A DNA stretch of 32,820 nucleotides from Treponema sp. (GCA_009777335.1 WRMC01000020.1:1-32820), one strand, 5' to 3'; counted from the first letter of the stretch, positions 24,098-31,495 are shown. Notes: generated by a model not told the origin, from the sequence alone. Made by a program: numbers and translations.

Positions 24098-25039
24098 CTA
24101 ACCTTGCTCCCGGATGATGTACTGGGGCCTCTGCTTTACTTCGGTATAGATCTTGGCCACATACTGGCCCACGATGCCCGTCGAGAGGAGCTGGACCCCC
24201 GAACAAAAGAGGATGATGCTCACCGTGGAGGCCCAGCCATCCACCGGATCTCCCCAGATAAGGCGGCGGATCACGATAAAGAGGGTAAAAAGTATTGAAA
24301 GAATGAATAAAAGGAAGCCCATCACCGAAGCTATGGCCAGGGGCTTGGATGAAAAGGCGAAAATCCCCTCCAGGGAGTAGAGAAAGAGCTTCCAAAAGGA
24401 CCATTTGGTCTGCCCCGCCACCCGTTCTATGTTCTCGTATTCGAACCAGCGGGTCTTAAAGCCTATCCAGGGGAAGATTCCCTTGGAAAAGCGGTTCCGC
24501 TCGGGGATATCCAAGAGGGCCTGGAGGTATTTTCGGTTCATCAGGCGGAAATCCCGGGCTCCGTCGACTATGTTGATGTCAGTGATCCTCTGCATGAGGG
24601 CATAAAAGCGGCGGGCAAAGAAGGAGCGCACCGGGGGCTCCCCCAGACGGTTTACCCGGCGGGTCCCCGCACAGTCGTAGCCCCCCTGAACCGCCTCGAG
24701 CATCTGGGGGATCAGGGCCGGGGGATCCTGGCCGTCCGCATCCAGGACCGCAATGTACTCCCCCCGGGCCCCCTGGAGCCCCGCCAGCATGGCCGCCTCC
24801 TTACCGAAGTTCCGTGAAAAGCTCATGTAGTGGACCATGGGGTCCGCCCCCGCCAGGGAACGGATGATCTCTAAGGTCTTATCCCTGGAGCCGTCATCGA
24901 TAAAGAGGATCTCCATCTGTCCCTTTAGGGAAGAAAGCTTTTCTTGTACATCCTGGTAAAAAAGGGGGAGGGACTCTTCTTCGTTGTAGCAGGGGACCAC
25001 CAAGGAAAGGAGGGGAATAGCTGGAGCGGTACTTTCCAT
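24098..25039 (-). CDS. Family 2 glycosyltransferase with C-terminal membrane helices (GtrB/DPM1-like)
   Basis: A 313-residue enzyme with an N-terminal GT-A domain: VVPCYNEEESLP, the nucleotide-sugar-binding IDDGSRDKT (about 48-56), SFSRNFGKEAAMLAGL and the metal-binding DADGQDPP. Two C-terminal transmembrane helices (about 232-255 and 267-290) follow, as in polyprenyl-phosphate glycosyltransferases of the GtrB/ArnC/DPM1 group. It probably loads a sugar onto undecaprenyl phosphate at the inner membrane for envelope glycan modification; the sugar is not predictable. It is divergent from the EamA gene with only 29 bases between the starts, and it lies directly upstream of flgF, 47 bases apart. 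Confidence 0.9.
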   Translation of the reverse strand: MESTAPAIPLLSLVVPCYNEEESLPLFYQDVQEKLSSLKGQMEILFIDDGSRDKTLEIIRSLAGADPMVHYMSFSRNFGKEAAMLAGLQGARGEYIAVLDADGQDPPALIPQMLEAVQGGYDCAGTRRVNRLGEPPVRSFFARRFYALMQRITDINIVDGARDFRLMNRKYLQALLDIPERNRFSKGIFPWIGFKTRWFEYENIERVAGQTKWSFWKLFLYSLEGIFAFSSKPLAIASVMGFLLFILSILFTLFIVIRRLIWGDPVDGWASTVSIILFCSGVQLLSTGIVGQYVAKIYTEVKQRPQYIIREQG

Positions 25040-25045
25040 AGCTCC

Positions 25046-25074
25046 ATTATATCTGCTAGTATCCTTCCATGCAA
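25046..25074 (-). promoter_or_regulatory. Promoter of the glycosyltransferase gene overlapping the EamA start
   Basis: On the minus strand, TATAAT (25051-25046) is perfect, with TTGCAT (25074-25069) 17 bases upstream as a weak -35 box. The -35 box covers the ATG of the divergent EamA gene. The -10 box ends seven bases before the glycosyltransferase ATG, so the message would start at or next to the start codon. Confidence 0.5.
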
Positions 25075-25944
25075 ACCCTGGTGAAAAAAGAGCATCCCCT
25101 GGCAGGTCAGGGGGCGGTGCTCTTAACTGCCTTTCTATGGAGCACCAGCGGGATGTTCATCAAGCTCCTGGACTGGCACCCCATGATCATCGCCGGATCG
25201 AGGAGCGCCATTGCGGCCCTCTTTCTCTTAACCTTAAAACTCATCCTCCCAGCCAAGGGAGGAAAGAACCCCCCCTTCCCCCTCTGGGCCGGGGCCCTCT
25301 CCTACGCCCTGACCATGATCAGCTTTGTCTTTGCCAACACCCTCACCACCGCCGCCAATGCCATCATGCTCCAGTACAGCGCCCCCCTCTGGGCGGCCCT
25401 TTTGGGCTGGTACTTTAACCGGGAGCGGCCCCGGTGGGAACACTGGAGCTCCATGGCCCTGGTGGCCCTGGGGCTCTTTATCTTTTTTCAAGATGGTCTG
25501 GCCACCGGGGCCCTTCTGGGAGATTCGGTGGCCCTATCATCGGGGCTGGTCTTCGGGGCCACCTCGGTGTTCATGCGCATGCTTAAAGGCGGTGACCCCC
25601 GGGATGCCATGCTCCTTTCCCACCTCCTCTGCGCCCTGGCCAGCATCCCCTTCTATTTTATCCAGCCCCCGAACCTGACAGCCTCCCAGGTCCTCCCGGT
25701 CCTCTACATGGGCCTCTTCCAGCTGGGCCTGGCCTCGGCGGTCTACTCCTACGGGATCCAGCGGATCTCCGCCGTCCAGGCCATGCTCACCGCCATGATA
25801 GAACCCATCCTGAACCCCCTCTGGGTCCTGGCCATCACCGGCGAGCGGCCCTCCCTGCGGGCCCTGGGAGGCGGGGTGATAATTTTGCTGGCAGTGTTGT
25901 TTAGTAGTATAGTTGGGGTACATAGAGCAGGGGAGAAGAAATAA
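25069..25944 (+). CDS. EamA (DMT superfamily) transporter
   Basis: A 291-residue membrane protein with ten predicted membrane helices in two EamA repeats (about 14-140 and 155-285). Recognisable parts are LLTAFLWSTSGMFIKLL, AGSRSAIAALFLLTL, NAIMLQYSAPLWAALLGW and, in the second repeat, YSYGIQRISAVQAMLTAMIEPILNPLW. Members export amino acids or other small metabolites; the substrate is unknown. The start ATG at 25069 has no ribosome-binding site; a TAGTAT box ends six bases before it. Its 3' side runs into a long hairpin. Confidence 0.9.
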   Translation: MQTLVKKEHPLAGQGAVLLTAFLWSTSGMFIKLLDWHPMIIAGSRSAIAALFLLTLKLILPAKGGKNPPFPLWAGALSYALTMISFVFANTLTTAANAIMLQYSAPLWAALLGWYFNRERPRWEHWSSMALVALGLFIFFQDGLATGALLGDSVALSSGLVFGATSVFMRMLKGGDPRDAMLLSHLLCALASIPFYFIQPPNLTASQVLPVLYMGLFQLGLASAVYSYGIQRISAVQAMLTAMIEPILNPLWVLAITGERPSLRALGGGVIILLAVLFSSIVGVHRAGEKK

Positions 25945-25975
25945 TACCAAGACCTACCATGCACAACCAGCTCGC

Positions 25976-26044
25976 GCTGGACAGGAACCTTCATCCCAGG
26001 CGAGCTGAAAAAAGGCTCGCCCGGGACGAAGTTCCTGCTCCAGC
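25976..26044. repeat. Long imperfect hairpin downstream of the EamA gene
   Basis: Successive pairing blocks are GCTGGA with TCCAGC, AGGAA with TTCCT, CTTC with GAAG, TCCC with GGGA, and GGCGAGC (25999-26005) with GCTCGCC (26015-26021), with single mismatches or bulges between and a 9-base A-rich loop. Weaker pairing continues outward to about 25951 and 26068. It could be a terminator-like 3' structure, a small RNA or a MITE-like element. No conserved signal-recognition-particle or 6S features are present. Confidence 0.55.
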
Positions 26045-26164
26045 ACAGACAGCTATGCGTGGTTAGATCAAGAAGAGCCTTTTTATTATCCTACCCCACC
26101 AGTTACATCGGGTGGGAAGAATGGTGGAGGCAATACTTCAAGGTGTTATATGTTCCTTGTATGT

Positions 26165-26361
26165 CCAACGTTGGACTTTTTTCCTTGTGTTAGTTACAAC
26201 GTTGGACTTTCATTACCTGTGTCAATCTCAACGTTGGACTTTTTTCTTTGTGCCAGTTACAACGTTGGACTTTTTTGCCTGTGGTAATCTCAACGTTGGA
26301 CTTTTTTTTCTGTACCAGTTACAACGTTGGACTTTCTTTACCTGTGCCAATCTCAACGTTG
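26165..26361. repeat. Seven-copy array of the palindrome CAACGTTG with about 31-bp spacing
   Basis: CAACGTTG starts at 26166, 26197, 26229, 26260, 26291, 26322 and 26354: spacings are 31, 32, 31, 31, 31 and 32. Copies one to six continue as GGACTTT and five of the six intervals are rich in T. Flanks alternate: copies 2, 4 and 6 follow GTTA, copies 3, 5 and 7 follow AATCT, giving a higher-order unit of 62-63 bp. The first copy is the full palindrome CCAACGTTGG. A 103-codon reading frame across it is repeat-derived and not considered a gene. Confidence 0.85.
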
Positions 26362-26605
26362 AGAATCATACACTAACAGTAAGCAGAACCAAAAACCATC
26401 TTACCCCCACCCCTCCCATGTAAGCTTAACCTAGTAAGATAGCGGGTTAATGTTTCACCTTTCCCAGGATCGTCTTCCAGTCTTCTTCCCCCACCCCCAC
26501 GATATGAATAATAACTAAGTACATTGGCTATACATTACAGATGGTCCTAGGTGATCATCTTCAATCGAACCACCTGTATCTTACAACGCTGGTGCTGCAA
26601 AAATT
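26362..26605. other. Non-coding stretch with nothing recognised
   Basis: Moderately AT-rich DNA between the palindrome array and the structured stem. No credible reading frame, tRNA or promoter with two good boxes was seen. Confidence 0.5.
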
Positions 26606-26737
26606 CCCGGCGGCGATTTCGGTCTGGCCACACAACTTAATTTTTAATTAAGCTCCGTAACCCCATATGCATTGATTATGTCACCAATTGTGTGGTCAGA
26701 GCCGCTTGAGCCGCTGGGGATTGTTTGCTGACCAGCG
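26606..26737 (+). ncRNA. Candidate structured RNA or small inverted-repeat element upstream of deoC
   Basis: CCCGGCGGC (26606-26614) pairs with GCCGCTGGG (26710-26718; one G-U). Inside it CTGGCCACACAA (26624-26635) pairs with TTGTGTGGTCAG (26688-26699; one G-U). Nested further is a perfect CTTAATT/AATTAAG hairpin (26636-26652). CGCTGG (26713-26718) can instead pair with CCAGCG (26732-26737), which excludes the outer stem. The likely deoC promoter lies downstream, so this is probably not the deoC leader. Confidence 0.4.
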
Positions 26738-26798
26738 AGAGGGGACTTGGTCTGTCTTATAAAAAGATGAAACTTAGTATGGATGATTTCATTATTAT

Positions 26799-26807
26799 TG
26801 ATATACT
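26799..26807 (+). promoter_or_regulatory. Extended -10 promoter of deoC
   Basis: TGATATACT (26799-26807) fits the TGnTATAAT extended -10 pattern; no good -35 box is present. Transcription would start near 26814, about 20 bases before the ATG, after which GGAGG lies six bases from the start. Confidence 0.5.
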
Positions 26808-26834
26808 ATCATCATTACCCATCTGGAGGCCCTA

Positions 26835-27500
26835 ATGACAAATGACGACATACTCGCCCGGATAGATCACACCCTGCTGCGGGCAGATGCGACCTGGGAG
26901 GAGATTGAAAAACTCGCCGAAGAGGGGCGGCACTACAAGTGCGCTGCCATCTGCATACCCCCCTCCTATGTGGAGCGGGCCCACATCCGCTTTGGAGATA
27001 GGCCGGTGATTGCCTCGGTGGCGGGTTTCCCCCTGGGCTACGATTCGGCGGCGGCCAAGATGCTGGAGGCCGAGACGGCTTTACACAACGGGGCCTCGGA
27101 GATCGACATGGTCATAAACCTGGGGCACCTCAAAAACGGAGACCACGGAGAGGTGGAAAAGGAAATCCGGGGCATCAAGAAAATCTGCGGGGAGAGGATC
27201 CTCAAGGTGATCATCGAAACCTGCTACCTGACCGAGGCAGAAAAAATCCTCCTCTGCAAGATCGTCAGCGACTCGGGGGCGGACTACATCAAAACCTCCA
27301 CGGGCTTTGGGAGCGCCGGGGCCACCCTGGCAGACATAGAGCTCTTTAAGAAGCACATAGGGAAGAACGTAAAAATCAAAGCCGCCGGGGGGGTGAAGAC
27401 CCGGGAAGACCTGGTCGCATTTATCGAGGCCGGATCGGATCGCATAGGGACCAGCTCGGCGGTGAAACTCCTCACCGGAGAAAAGGCAGGGACCTACTAA
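26835..27500 (+). CDS. deoC: Deoxyribose-phosphate aldolase DeoC
   Basis: A 221-residue class I aldolase that splits 2-deoxyribose 5-phosphate into glyceraldehyde 3-phosphate and acetaldehyde in deoxynucleoside breakdown. The Schiff-base lysine is K153 in DYIKTSTGFG. The partner lysine is K182 in KIKAAGGVKT. The aspartate of EIDMVINLG (D91) matches the proton relay position. SVAGFPLG and RIGTSSAVKLL are also conserved. Length is normal for the short bacterial form. The gene stands alone with its own promoter, and the long non-coding region lies upstream. Its end is eight bases from the end of the TSUP gene on the other strand, with no visible terminator. Confidence 0.96.
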   Translation: MTNDDILARIDHTLLRADATWEEIEKLAEEGRHYKCAAICIPPSYVERAHIRFGDRPVIASVAGFPLGYDSAAAKMLEAETALHNGASEIDMVINLGHLKNGDHGEVEKEIRGIKKICGERILKVIIETCYLTEAEKILLCKIVSDSGADYIKTSTGFGSAGATLADIELFKKHIGKNVKIKAAGGVKTREDLVAFIEAGSDRIGTSSAVKLLTGEKAGTY

Positions 27501-27507
27501 ACAACCT

Positions 27508-28290
27508 TTACCGCATGGTGGCCAGAAGATCCCAGAGGATCCGTATGAATAATAGAATGGCCACCACGACCAGAACCCGCCGGATGAGCTTCTGCCCCAC
27601 CCGAATGGCCAGGCGGGACCCCACATAGCCCCCGGCGATGGCACAGATCATGCCGGGGATGGCGAGGCTAAAGATGATGTGGCCCCCCCTAAGCCAGGTA
27701 AGCATGGAGGCCAGGTTGGAGGAAAGGTTGATCACCCGGGCGGTTCCGGCGGCCCGGATCAGCTCCAGGCGGACCAGGGTAGAAAAGGCAATCGTAAGAA
27801 ACATCCCCGTGCCGGGGCCAAAAAATCCGTCGTAGCAGCCTATGACCAGCCCCGCCAGGGCAGAGAAGATAATTTTTTTAACGGGCGACAGGGCCTCCCT
27901 TGGGGCCCCCTCTTCCCGGCCCCGGCGGCTCAGGATAAAGACCCCCGCCAAGGGGAGGATAATCACCAGGCAGAGCTGCAGAAGCCGGGGGCTCATGGCC
28001 AGGGCGATGCTGGTCCCCGCCCAGGCTCCCCCCAGGGCACAGAGCCCCCCCGCCAGGGCCGCGGGGTAATCGACCTTCCGGCTCCTCATGTAATTCACCG
28101 CCGCCATGGCGGTCCCCATGGAGGCGGTAAACTTATTGGTCCCATGGGCATTATGGATGGGGAGCCCCGCCAAAAGGTAGGCCGGGAGGGAGATAAGCCC
28201 CCCTCCCCCGGCAATGGAATCAATAAAGGCCGCCAGGAAGATGAGGGGGCAAAGGATGAGGAGGGTAACCCCGTAGGAATAGGCCATCAT
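27508..28290 (-). CDS. TSUP (TauE/SafE) family membrane permease
   Basis: A 260-residue protein with about eight membrane helices and the family opening AAFIDSIAGGGGLISLP, followed by GLPIHNAHGTNKFTAS; the second half repeats the pattern (LVIGCYDGFFGPGTGMFL). TSUP proteins move organosulfur anions, sulfite or other small anions; the substrate is unknown. Its ATG overlaps the queA stop in ATGA form, so it is translationally coupled to queA and is the last gene of the ruvA-ruvB-queA chain. The functional link to that chain is not evident. Confidence 0.88.
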   Translation of the reverse strand: MMAYSYGVTLLILCPLIFLAAFIDSIAGGGGLISLPAYLLAGLPIHNAHGTNKFTASMGTAMAAVNYMRSRKVDYPAALAGGLCALGGAWAGTSIALAMSPRLLQLCLVIILPLAGVFILSRRGREEGAPREALSPVKKIIFSALAGLVIGCYDGFFGPGTGMFLTIAFSTLVRLELIRAAGTARVINLSSNLASMLTWLRGGHIIFSLAIPGMICAIAGGYVGSRLAIRVGQKLIRRVLVVVAILLFIRILWDLLATMR

Positions 28291-29339
28291 AGGATTAAAC
28301 AGGCATCTCCATAACTATAAAACCGGTATCCTTCCTTAATCGCTTCATTATAAGCATCCAGAATGAAGTCCCGGCCCCCAAAGGCCGAGACCAACATTAA
28401 AAGGGTCGAGCCGGGGGTGTGAAAATTGGTAAAGAGGGTGTCAATCACCTGGAACTTAAAACCCGGATAGATAAAGAGGGAACTACTCCCCTCCCCCCGG
28501 GCCAGGGAGCCCCCTTCGGTCCAGGCCGATTCGAGGGTCCTAAGGCTCGTGGTCCCCACCGCCAGGATGGGCCTCCCCTGGGCCCTGGCCTCCTCTATGG
28601 CCCCGGCAGCTTCATCGCTAATCCTATAGTACTCCCGGTGCATGGTGTGATCCTCCACCTTCTCGGTCCTCACCGGGAGGAAGGTCCCGGCCCCCACATG
28701 GAGGGTGACAAAGACCCGCCCCATGCCGGCCCCATCTAAGCGGTTAAGGAGTTCTTCGGTAAAGTGGAGCCCCGCGGTGGGGCTGGCGGCGGAGCCGGTT
28801 TCGGTGGCATAGACGGTCTGGTAGCGATCCTGATCTTCCCCCTGGTCCTCCCTTTTTATATAGGGAGGAAGGGGGATATGGCCCTTCTGGTCCAGCCAGG
28901 AATCATCGATGGGAGGATCAAAGGAAAGGATGGCCGGAGTCTCCCCCTCCTGCTTGCGGATCATGGTCCCCCGCCGCTCATCCTCGACCCCAAACAGAAA
29001 GAGCTCCCCCTCCTTCCGGGACCTGGCCCGCTTGGTAAAGACCTCCCAGCGGCCCTCCCCCAGGTTCTGGAGCAAGAGGAACTCCACCGGGCCCCGGGCA
29101 CCTGTGAGGGGCCCTCGAGGGCGGCCAAAGAGCCGGGCCTTCCTGACCCGGGTATTGTTAAAGACCATGAGGGGCTTCCCCCTTTGGGCCAGGATCTCCG
29201 GCAGGTCCCCCACCATGCGGTGGCTGATGCTCCGGTCCCGGCGGTCCATCACCATGAGGCGGCTCTCGCCCCTTCGGGGTGGCGGGTACTGGGCGATCAG
29301 TTCCCCCGGAAGCTGAAAGTCAAAGTCGGCGGTCCGCAT
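28287..29339 (-). CDS. queA: S-adenosylmethionine:tRNA ribosyltransferase-isomerase QueA
   Basis: A 350-residue enzyme of the queuosine pathway that transfers and rearranges the ribosyl part of SAM onto 7-aminomethyl-deazaguanine in tRNA. Landmarks are MRTADFDFQLPGELIAQYP, RGESRLMVMDR, MVFNNTRVRKARLFGR, the PTAGLHFTEELL motif, LHVGAGTFLPVRTE and the C-terminal NFHTPGSTLLMLVSAFGG. Length is normal. The start is ATG 29339, with GGAGAG almost touching it; a far longer frame upstream is only the shadow of ruvB. It begins five bases after the ruvB stop. The ruvA-ruvB-queA order is common in bacteria. Confidence 0.96.
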   Translation of the reverse strand: MRTADFDFQLPGELIAQYPPPRRGESRLMVMDRRDRSISHRMVGDLPEILAQRGKPLMVFNNTRVRKARLFGRPRGPLTGARGPVEFLLLQNLGEGRWEVFTKRARSRKEGELFLFGVEDERRGTMIRKQEGETPAILSFDPPIDDSWLDQKGHIPLPPYIKREDQGEDQDRYQTVYATETGSAASPTAGLHFTEELLNRLDGAGMGRVFVTLHVGAGTFLPVRTEKVEDHTMHREYYRISDEAAGAIEEARAQGRPILAVGTTSLRTLESAWTEGGSLARGEGSSSLFIYPGFKFQVIDTLFTNFHTPGSTLLMLVSAFGGRDFILDAYNEAIKEGYRFYSYGDACLIL

Positions 29340-29344
29340 CTCTC

Positions 29345-30376
29345 CTAAAAAAGGAGCCCCCCCTCGCCCCTCTGGGGGATCTTGAGGTATTCGTAACAGA
29401 AGGGGGTCACCATCCGGCCCCGGGGGGTCCTTTGCAAGAGCCCCGCCTGGATGAGGTAGGGTTCGTAGTAATCTTCCAGGGTGTCCACCGACTCCCCTAT
29501 GGAGATGGCCAGGGTTTCGGCCCCCACGGGTCCCCCCCCATAACGCTGGATAATGATGGAGAGGATCTCCCGGTCGTAGTGTTCGAGCCCCAGGCTGTCT
29601 ATCTCCAGGCGGCCCAGGGCATCTTCTACCAGGGCGGGGCCTATGCTTGGGGCCCCCGCCACCTGGGCAAAGTCCCGGACCCTTCGTAAAAGCCGGTTCA
29701 CCACCCGGGGGGTGCCCCGGGCCGAACGGGCCAAGAGGGCCGCCGCCTCCTCCTCTATAGCAATATCGAGGATCCCGGCGGACCGTTCTATGATGGCCAC
29801 CATGTCGGAGATCTCGTAAAAGGAAAAGCGGCAGGTGATCCCAAAGCGGCTGATGAGGGGGCTCGAGACATTCCCCGCCCTGGTGGTGGCCCCCACCAGG
29901 GTGAAGGGCTGGATGGGGATCCGGATGGTCCGGGCGCTGGGGCCCGCCCCGATGATCCAATCCATCTGGTAGTCTTCCATGGCGATGTAGAGCATCTCTT
30001 CTATGGCGGGCTTAAGCCGGTGGATCTCATCGATGAAGAATACGGTTTTTTCGCTCAGGGTGGTCAGGATCCCCGCCAGATCCTTGGGCTTGTCCAGGGC
30101 CGGGGCGGAGGTGATCTTAAACTCCGAGCCCAGTTCATGGGCCACCACCTGGGCCAGGGTGGTCTTCCCCAGCCCCGGGGGGCCTATAAGAAAGAGGTGA
30201 TCCAGGCTCTCTTTGCGGCCCCGGGCGGCCTGGATAAAGACCGAGAGGTTTTCCTTCATGGCCCTCTGGCCCAGAAACTCCTGAAAGTTCCGGGGCCGCA
30301 GGGCCTGATCTTTTTGATCCTCTTCCAGGGGAGACTCGGGATGGAGGAGCCCCTTGGGGGCCCTAGGGGCAGCCAA
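29345..30376 (-). CDS. ruvB: Holliday junction branch-migration ATPase RuvB
   Basis: A 343-residue AAA+ motor that drives Holliday junction branch migration with RuvA. It shows RPRNFQEFLGQ, Walker A GPPGLGKTT (65-73), Walker B FFIDEIHR (113-120), sensor 1 LVGATTRAG, the arginine-finger region SPLISRFG, and the C-terminal winged-helix DNA-binding domain ending with RTPRGRMVTPFCYEYL. The start used is TTG 30376, supported by GAAGG about five bases upstream and by a stop codon in frame six codons further upstream (TGA). A nearby ATG is out of frame. It is 38 bases after ruvA. Confidence 0.95.
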   Translation of the reverse strand: MAAPRAPKGLLHPESPLEEDQKDQALRPRNFQEFLGQRAMKENLSVFIQAARGRKESLDHLFLIGPPGLGKTTLAQVVAHELGSEFKITSAPALDKPKDLAGILTTLSEKTVFFIDEIHRLKPAIEEMLYIAMEDYQMDWIIGAGPSARTIRIPIQPFTLVGATTRAGNVSSPLISRFGITCRFSFYEISDMVAIIERSAGILDIAIEEEAAALLARSARGTPRVVNRLLRRVRDFAQVAGAPSIGPALVEDALGRLEIDSLGLEHYDREILSIIIQRYGGGPVGAETLAISIGESVDTLEDYYEPYLIQAGLLQRTPRGRMVTPFCYEYLKIPQRGEGGLLF

Positions 30377-30414
30377 GGAAACCTTCGTGGATACTCATCT
30401 TGGATGTGATTTTA

Positions 30415-31002
30415 TCATAGGGAGGCGCTCAAGTTAAGGATGGCCTGTTTAAAGAGGAGGCTTTCCCGGTCTCCTTCGTTGTGTTCCCCCAGTTCCTTTT
30501 CGGCCTGGGCCAGGGCCTGGGCTGCGGCCTTCCGCTCGTAGCCCATCTCCATGAGGGCCCCCAGAAGCTCCCCGTAGGGGCTCTCCCCCTGGGCCGGTGA
30601 AGAAACCAAAGAGCCCTTGAGGGCCAGGATCATCTTTTGGGCTGTCTTCTTCCCCAGCCCTGGAATCGCCTGAAGCCGGGCCAGGTCTTCCCGCTCCAGG
30701 GCCTCTTCGAGTTCCCCCTGGCCTATGCCCCCCATGATCCGCAGGGCCCCCTTGGGACCTATGCCCTCCACCTTGAGGAGTTCCAGAAAGGTATCCCGCC
30801 GGCGGCTGTCCGCAAAGCCATAGAGGCTCATCTCGGTCTCCCGGTGGTAGAGCCAGGTATAGACCCGGCCCGCTTCTCCGCCAGGGGGGAGCAGATCCAG
30901 ATCGATGGCCGGAACGGCGATGTCCCATTCGAGCCCCCCGGTGAGGATCCCCAGACGCCCCATCCCCTTGTAGGTGATCGTTCCCTCTATGCTGTTAACC
31001 AT
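30415..31002 (-). CDS. ruvA: Holliday junction DNA-binding protein RuvA
   Basis: A 195-residue RuvA. The N-terminal OB domain (1-63) begins MVNSIEGTITYKG and contains YTWLYHRETEMSLYGF. The tandem helix-hairpin-helix region is LKVEGIGPKGALRIM and LQAIPGLGKKTAQKMILALKG. The C-terminal RuvB-binding domain (about 145-195) is ALMEMGYERKAAAQAL. RuvA forms the tetramer that holds the junction. It is the first gene of ruvA-ruvB-queA-TSUP, with AAGGATG before its start. The resolvase RuvC is not in the window. Confidence 0.95.
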   Translation of the reverse strand: MVNSIEGTITYKGMGRLGILTGGLEWDIAVPAIDLDLLPPGGEAGRVYTWLYHRETEMSLYGFADSRRRDTFLELLKVEGIGPKGALRIMGGIGQGELEEALEREDLARLQAIPGLGKKTAQKMILALKGSLVSSPAQGESPYGELLGALMEMGYERKAAAQALAQAEKELGEHNEGDRESLLFKQAILNLSASL

Positions 31003-31050
31003 AGGACATCCTTACCAGTTTGAAGGGCCTTTGGCAACCGGCTGGATTCG

Positions 31051-31079
31051 TCGACAAACCCCGGCCCTTGTTCTATACT
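31051..31079 (+). promoter_or_regulatory. Sigma-70 promoter of the AbiEii-like operon
   Basis: TCGACA (31051-31056), a 17-bp spacer and TATACT (31074-31079): five of six matches in each box. The -10 box ends only eight bases before ATG 31088, so the message would be leaderless or nearly so. Confidence 0.65.
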
Positions 31080-31087
31080 GGTAGCTA

Positions 31088-31495
31088 ATGGAAGCAGAGA
31101 AGCAGAAAAAAAATATGTATGCCCTCAGCCGGGAAGAAAAACTCAAGCTCATGGGGAACCTCAACTGGGACTACCTGGATACCCACGAAGATATGCTTGC
31201 GGTTATCGAGGGAGAACTAGAAAGCTCCGGCGCCTTTACCCGGGACAAGCTTTTGGTCAGATCCCTGGAACGGCTCCCCTGGCACTATGTGGTGGGCTTA
31301 TGGGGTGTAGAAGCCATTAAGGAACTCTACAGCCCCGCCCTGGCACAACGAATTTGGCCCAAGGACAGGAGGTACCAATTTGATTTTGCCGTCTCAATTT
31401 TACGAGGAGAACCTTTACCCCCTTCAAGATGGGGTACTGAACGTCCTCAATCAATGCGGTACCAATTTTTTCTTAACCGGGGGTACAGCTCTTAG
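31088..31495 (+). CDS. Putative antitoxin-type partner upstream of the nucleotidyltransferase toxin
   Basis: A 135-residue, mostly helical protein with no membrane segment. Recognisable phrases are LSREEKLKLMGNLNWDYL, SFERLPW-like SLERLPWHYVVGLWG, and IWPKDRRYQFDFAVSILRGE. Small proteins of this kind precede AbiEii-type nucleotidyltransferase genes, which suggests an antitoxin role, but no named family is recognised. The start is ATG 31088, just after a strong promoter and without a ribosome-binding site. The last 38 codons lie over the beginning of the toxin gene in another frame. Its composition is GC-rich like the interior of the window, unlike the AT-rich toxin body. Function is inferred from position. 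Confidence 0.62.
   Translation: MEAEKQKKNMYALSREEKLKLMGNLNWDYLDTHEDMLAVIEGELESSGAFTRDKLLVRSLERLPWHYVVGLWGVEAIKELYSPALAQRIWPKDRRYQFDFAVSILRGEPLPPSRWGTERPQSMRYQFFLNRGYSS

Noticed and set aside
24051-24404. A 118-residue N-terminal extension of FlgF
   Set aside because: It lies inside the glycosyltransferase gene in another frame, is rich in P, G and H as shadow frames are, and FlgF-type proteins begin at the MIRGWYTAASGM motif.
25951-26068. Signal-recognition-particle RNA or 6S RNA in the long hairpin
   Set aside because: The conserved apical GGAA tetraloop region and flanking bases of SRP RNA are missing, and the large central bubble of 6S RNA is not there.
26165-26361. The array as a CRISPR locus
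   Set aside because: Intervals between the repeated cores are similar to one another and alternate in two types, the repeat is short and palindromic, and no cas gene is near. Spacers of a CRISPR would be unrelated.
26112-26423. A 103-codon frame across the palindrome array as a gene
   Set aside because: Its protein is only the translation of the tandem repeat (QRWTFF / TTLDF alternation), with no ribosome-binding site and no family resemblance.
29340-29960. A 207-residue N-terminal extension of QueA
   Set aside because: It is the shadow of ruvB in another frame (very high G, P, R, H). QueA starts at MRTADFDFQL.
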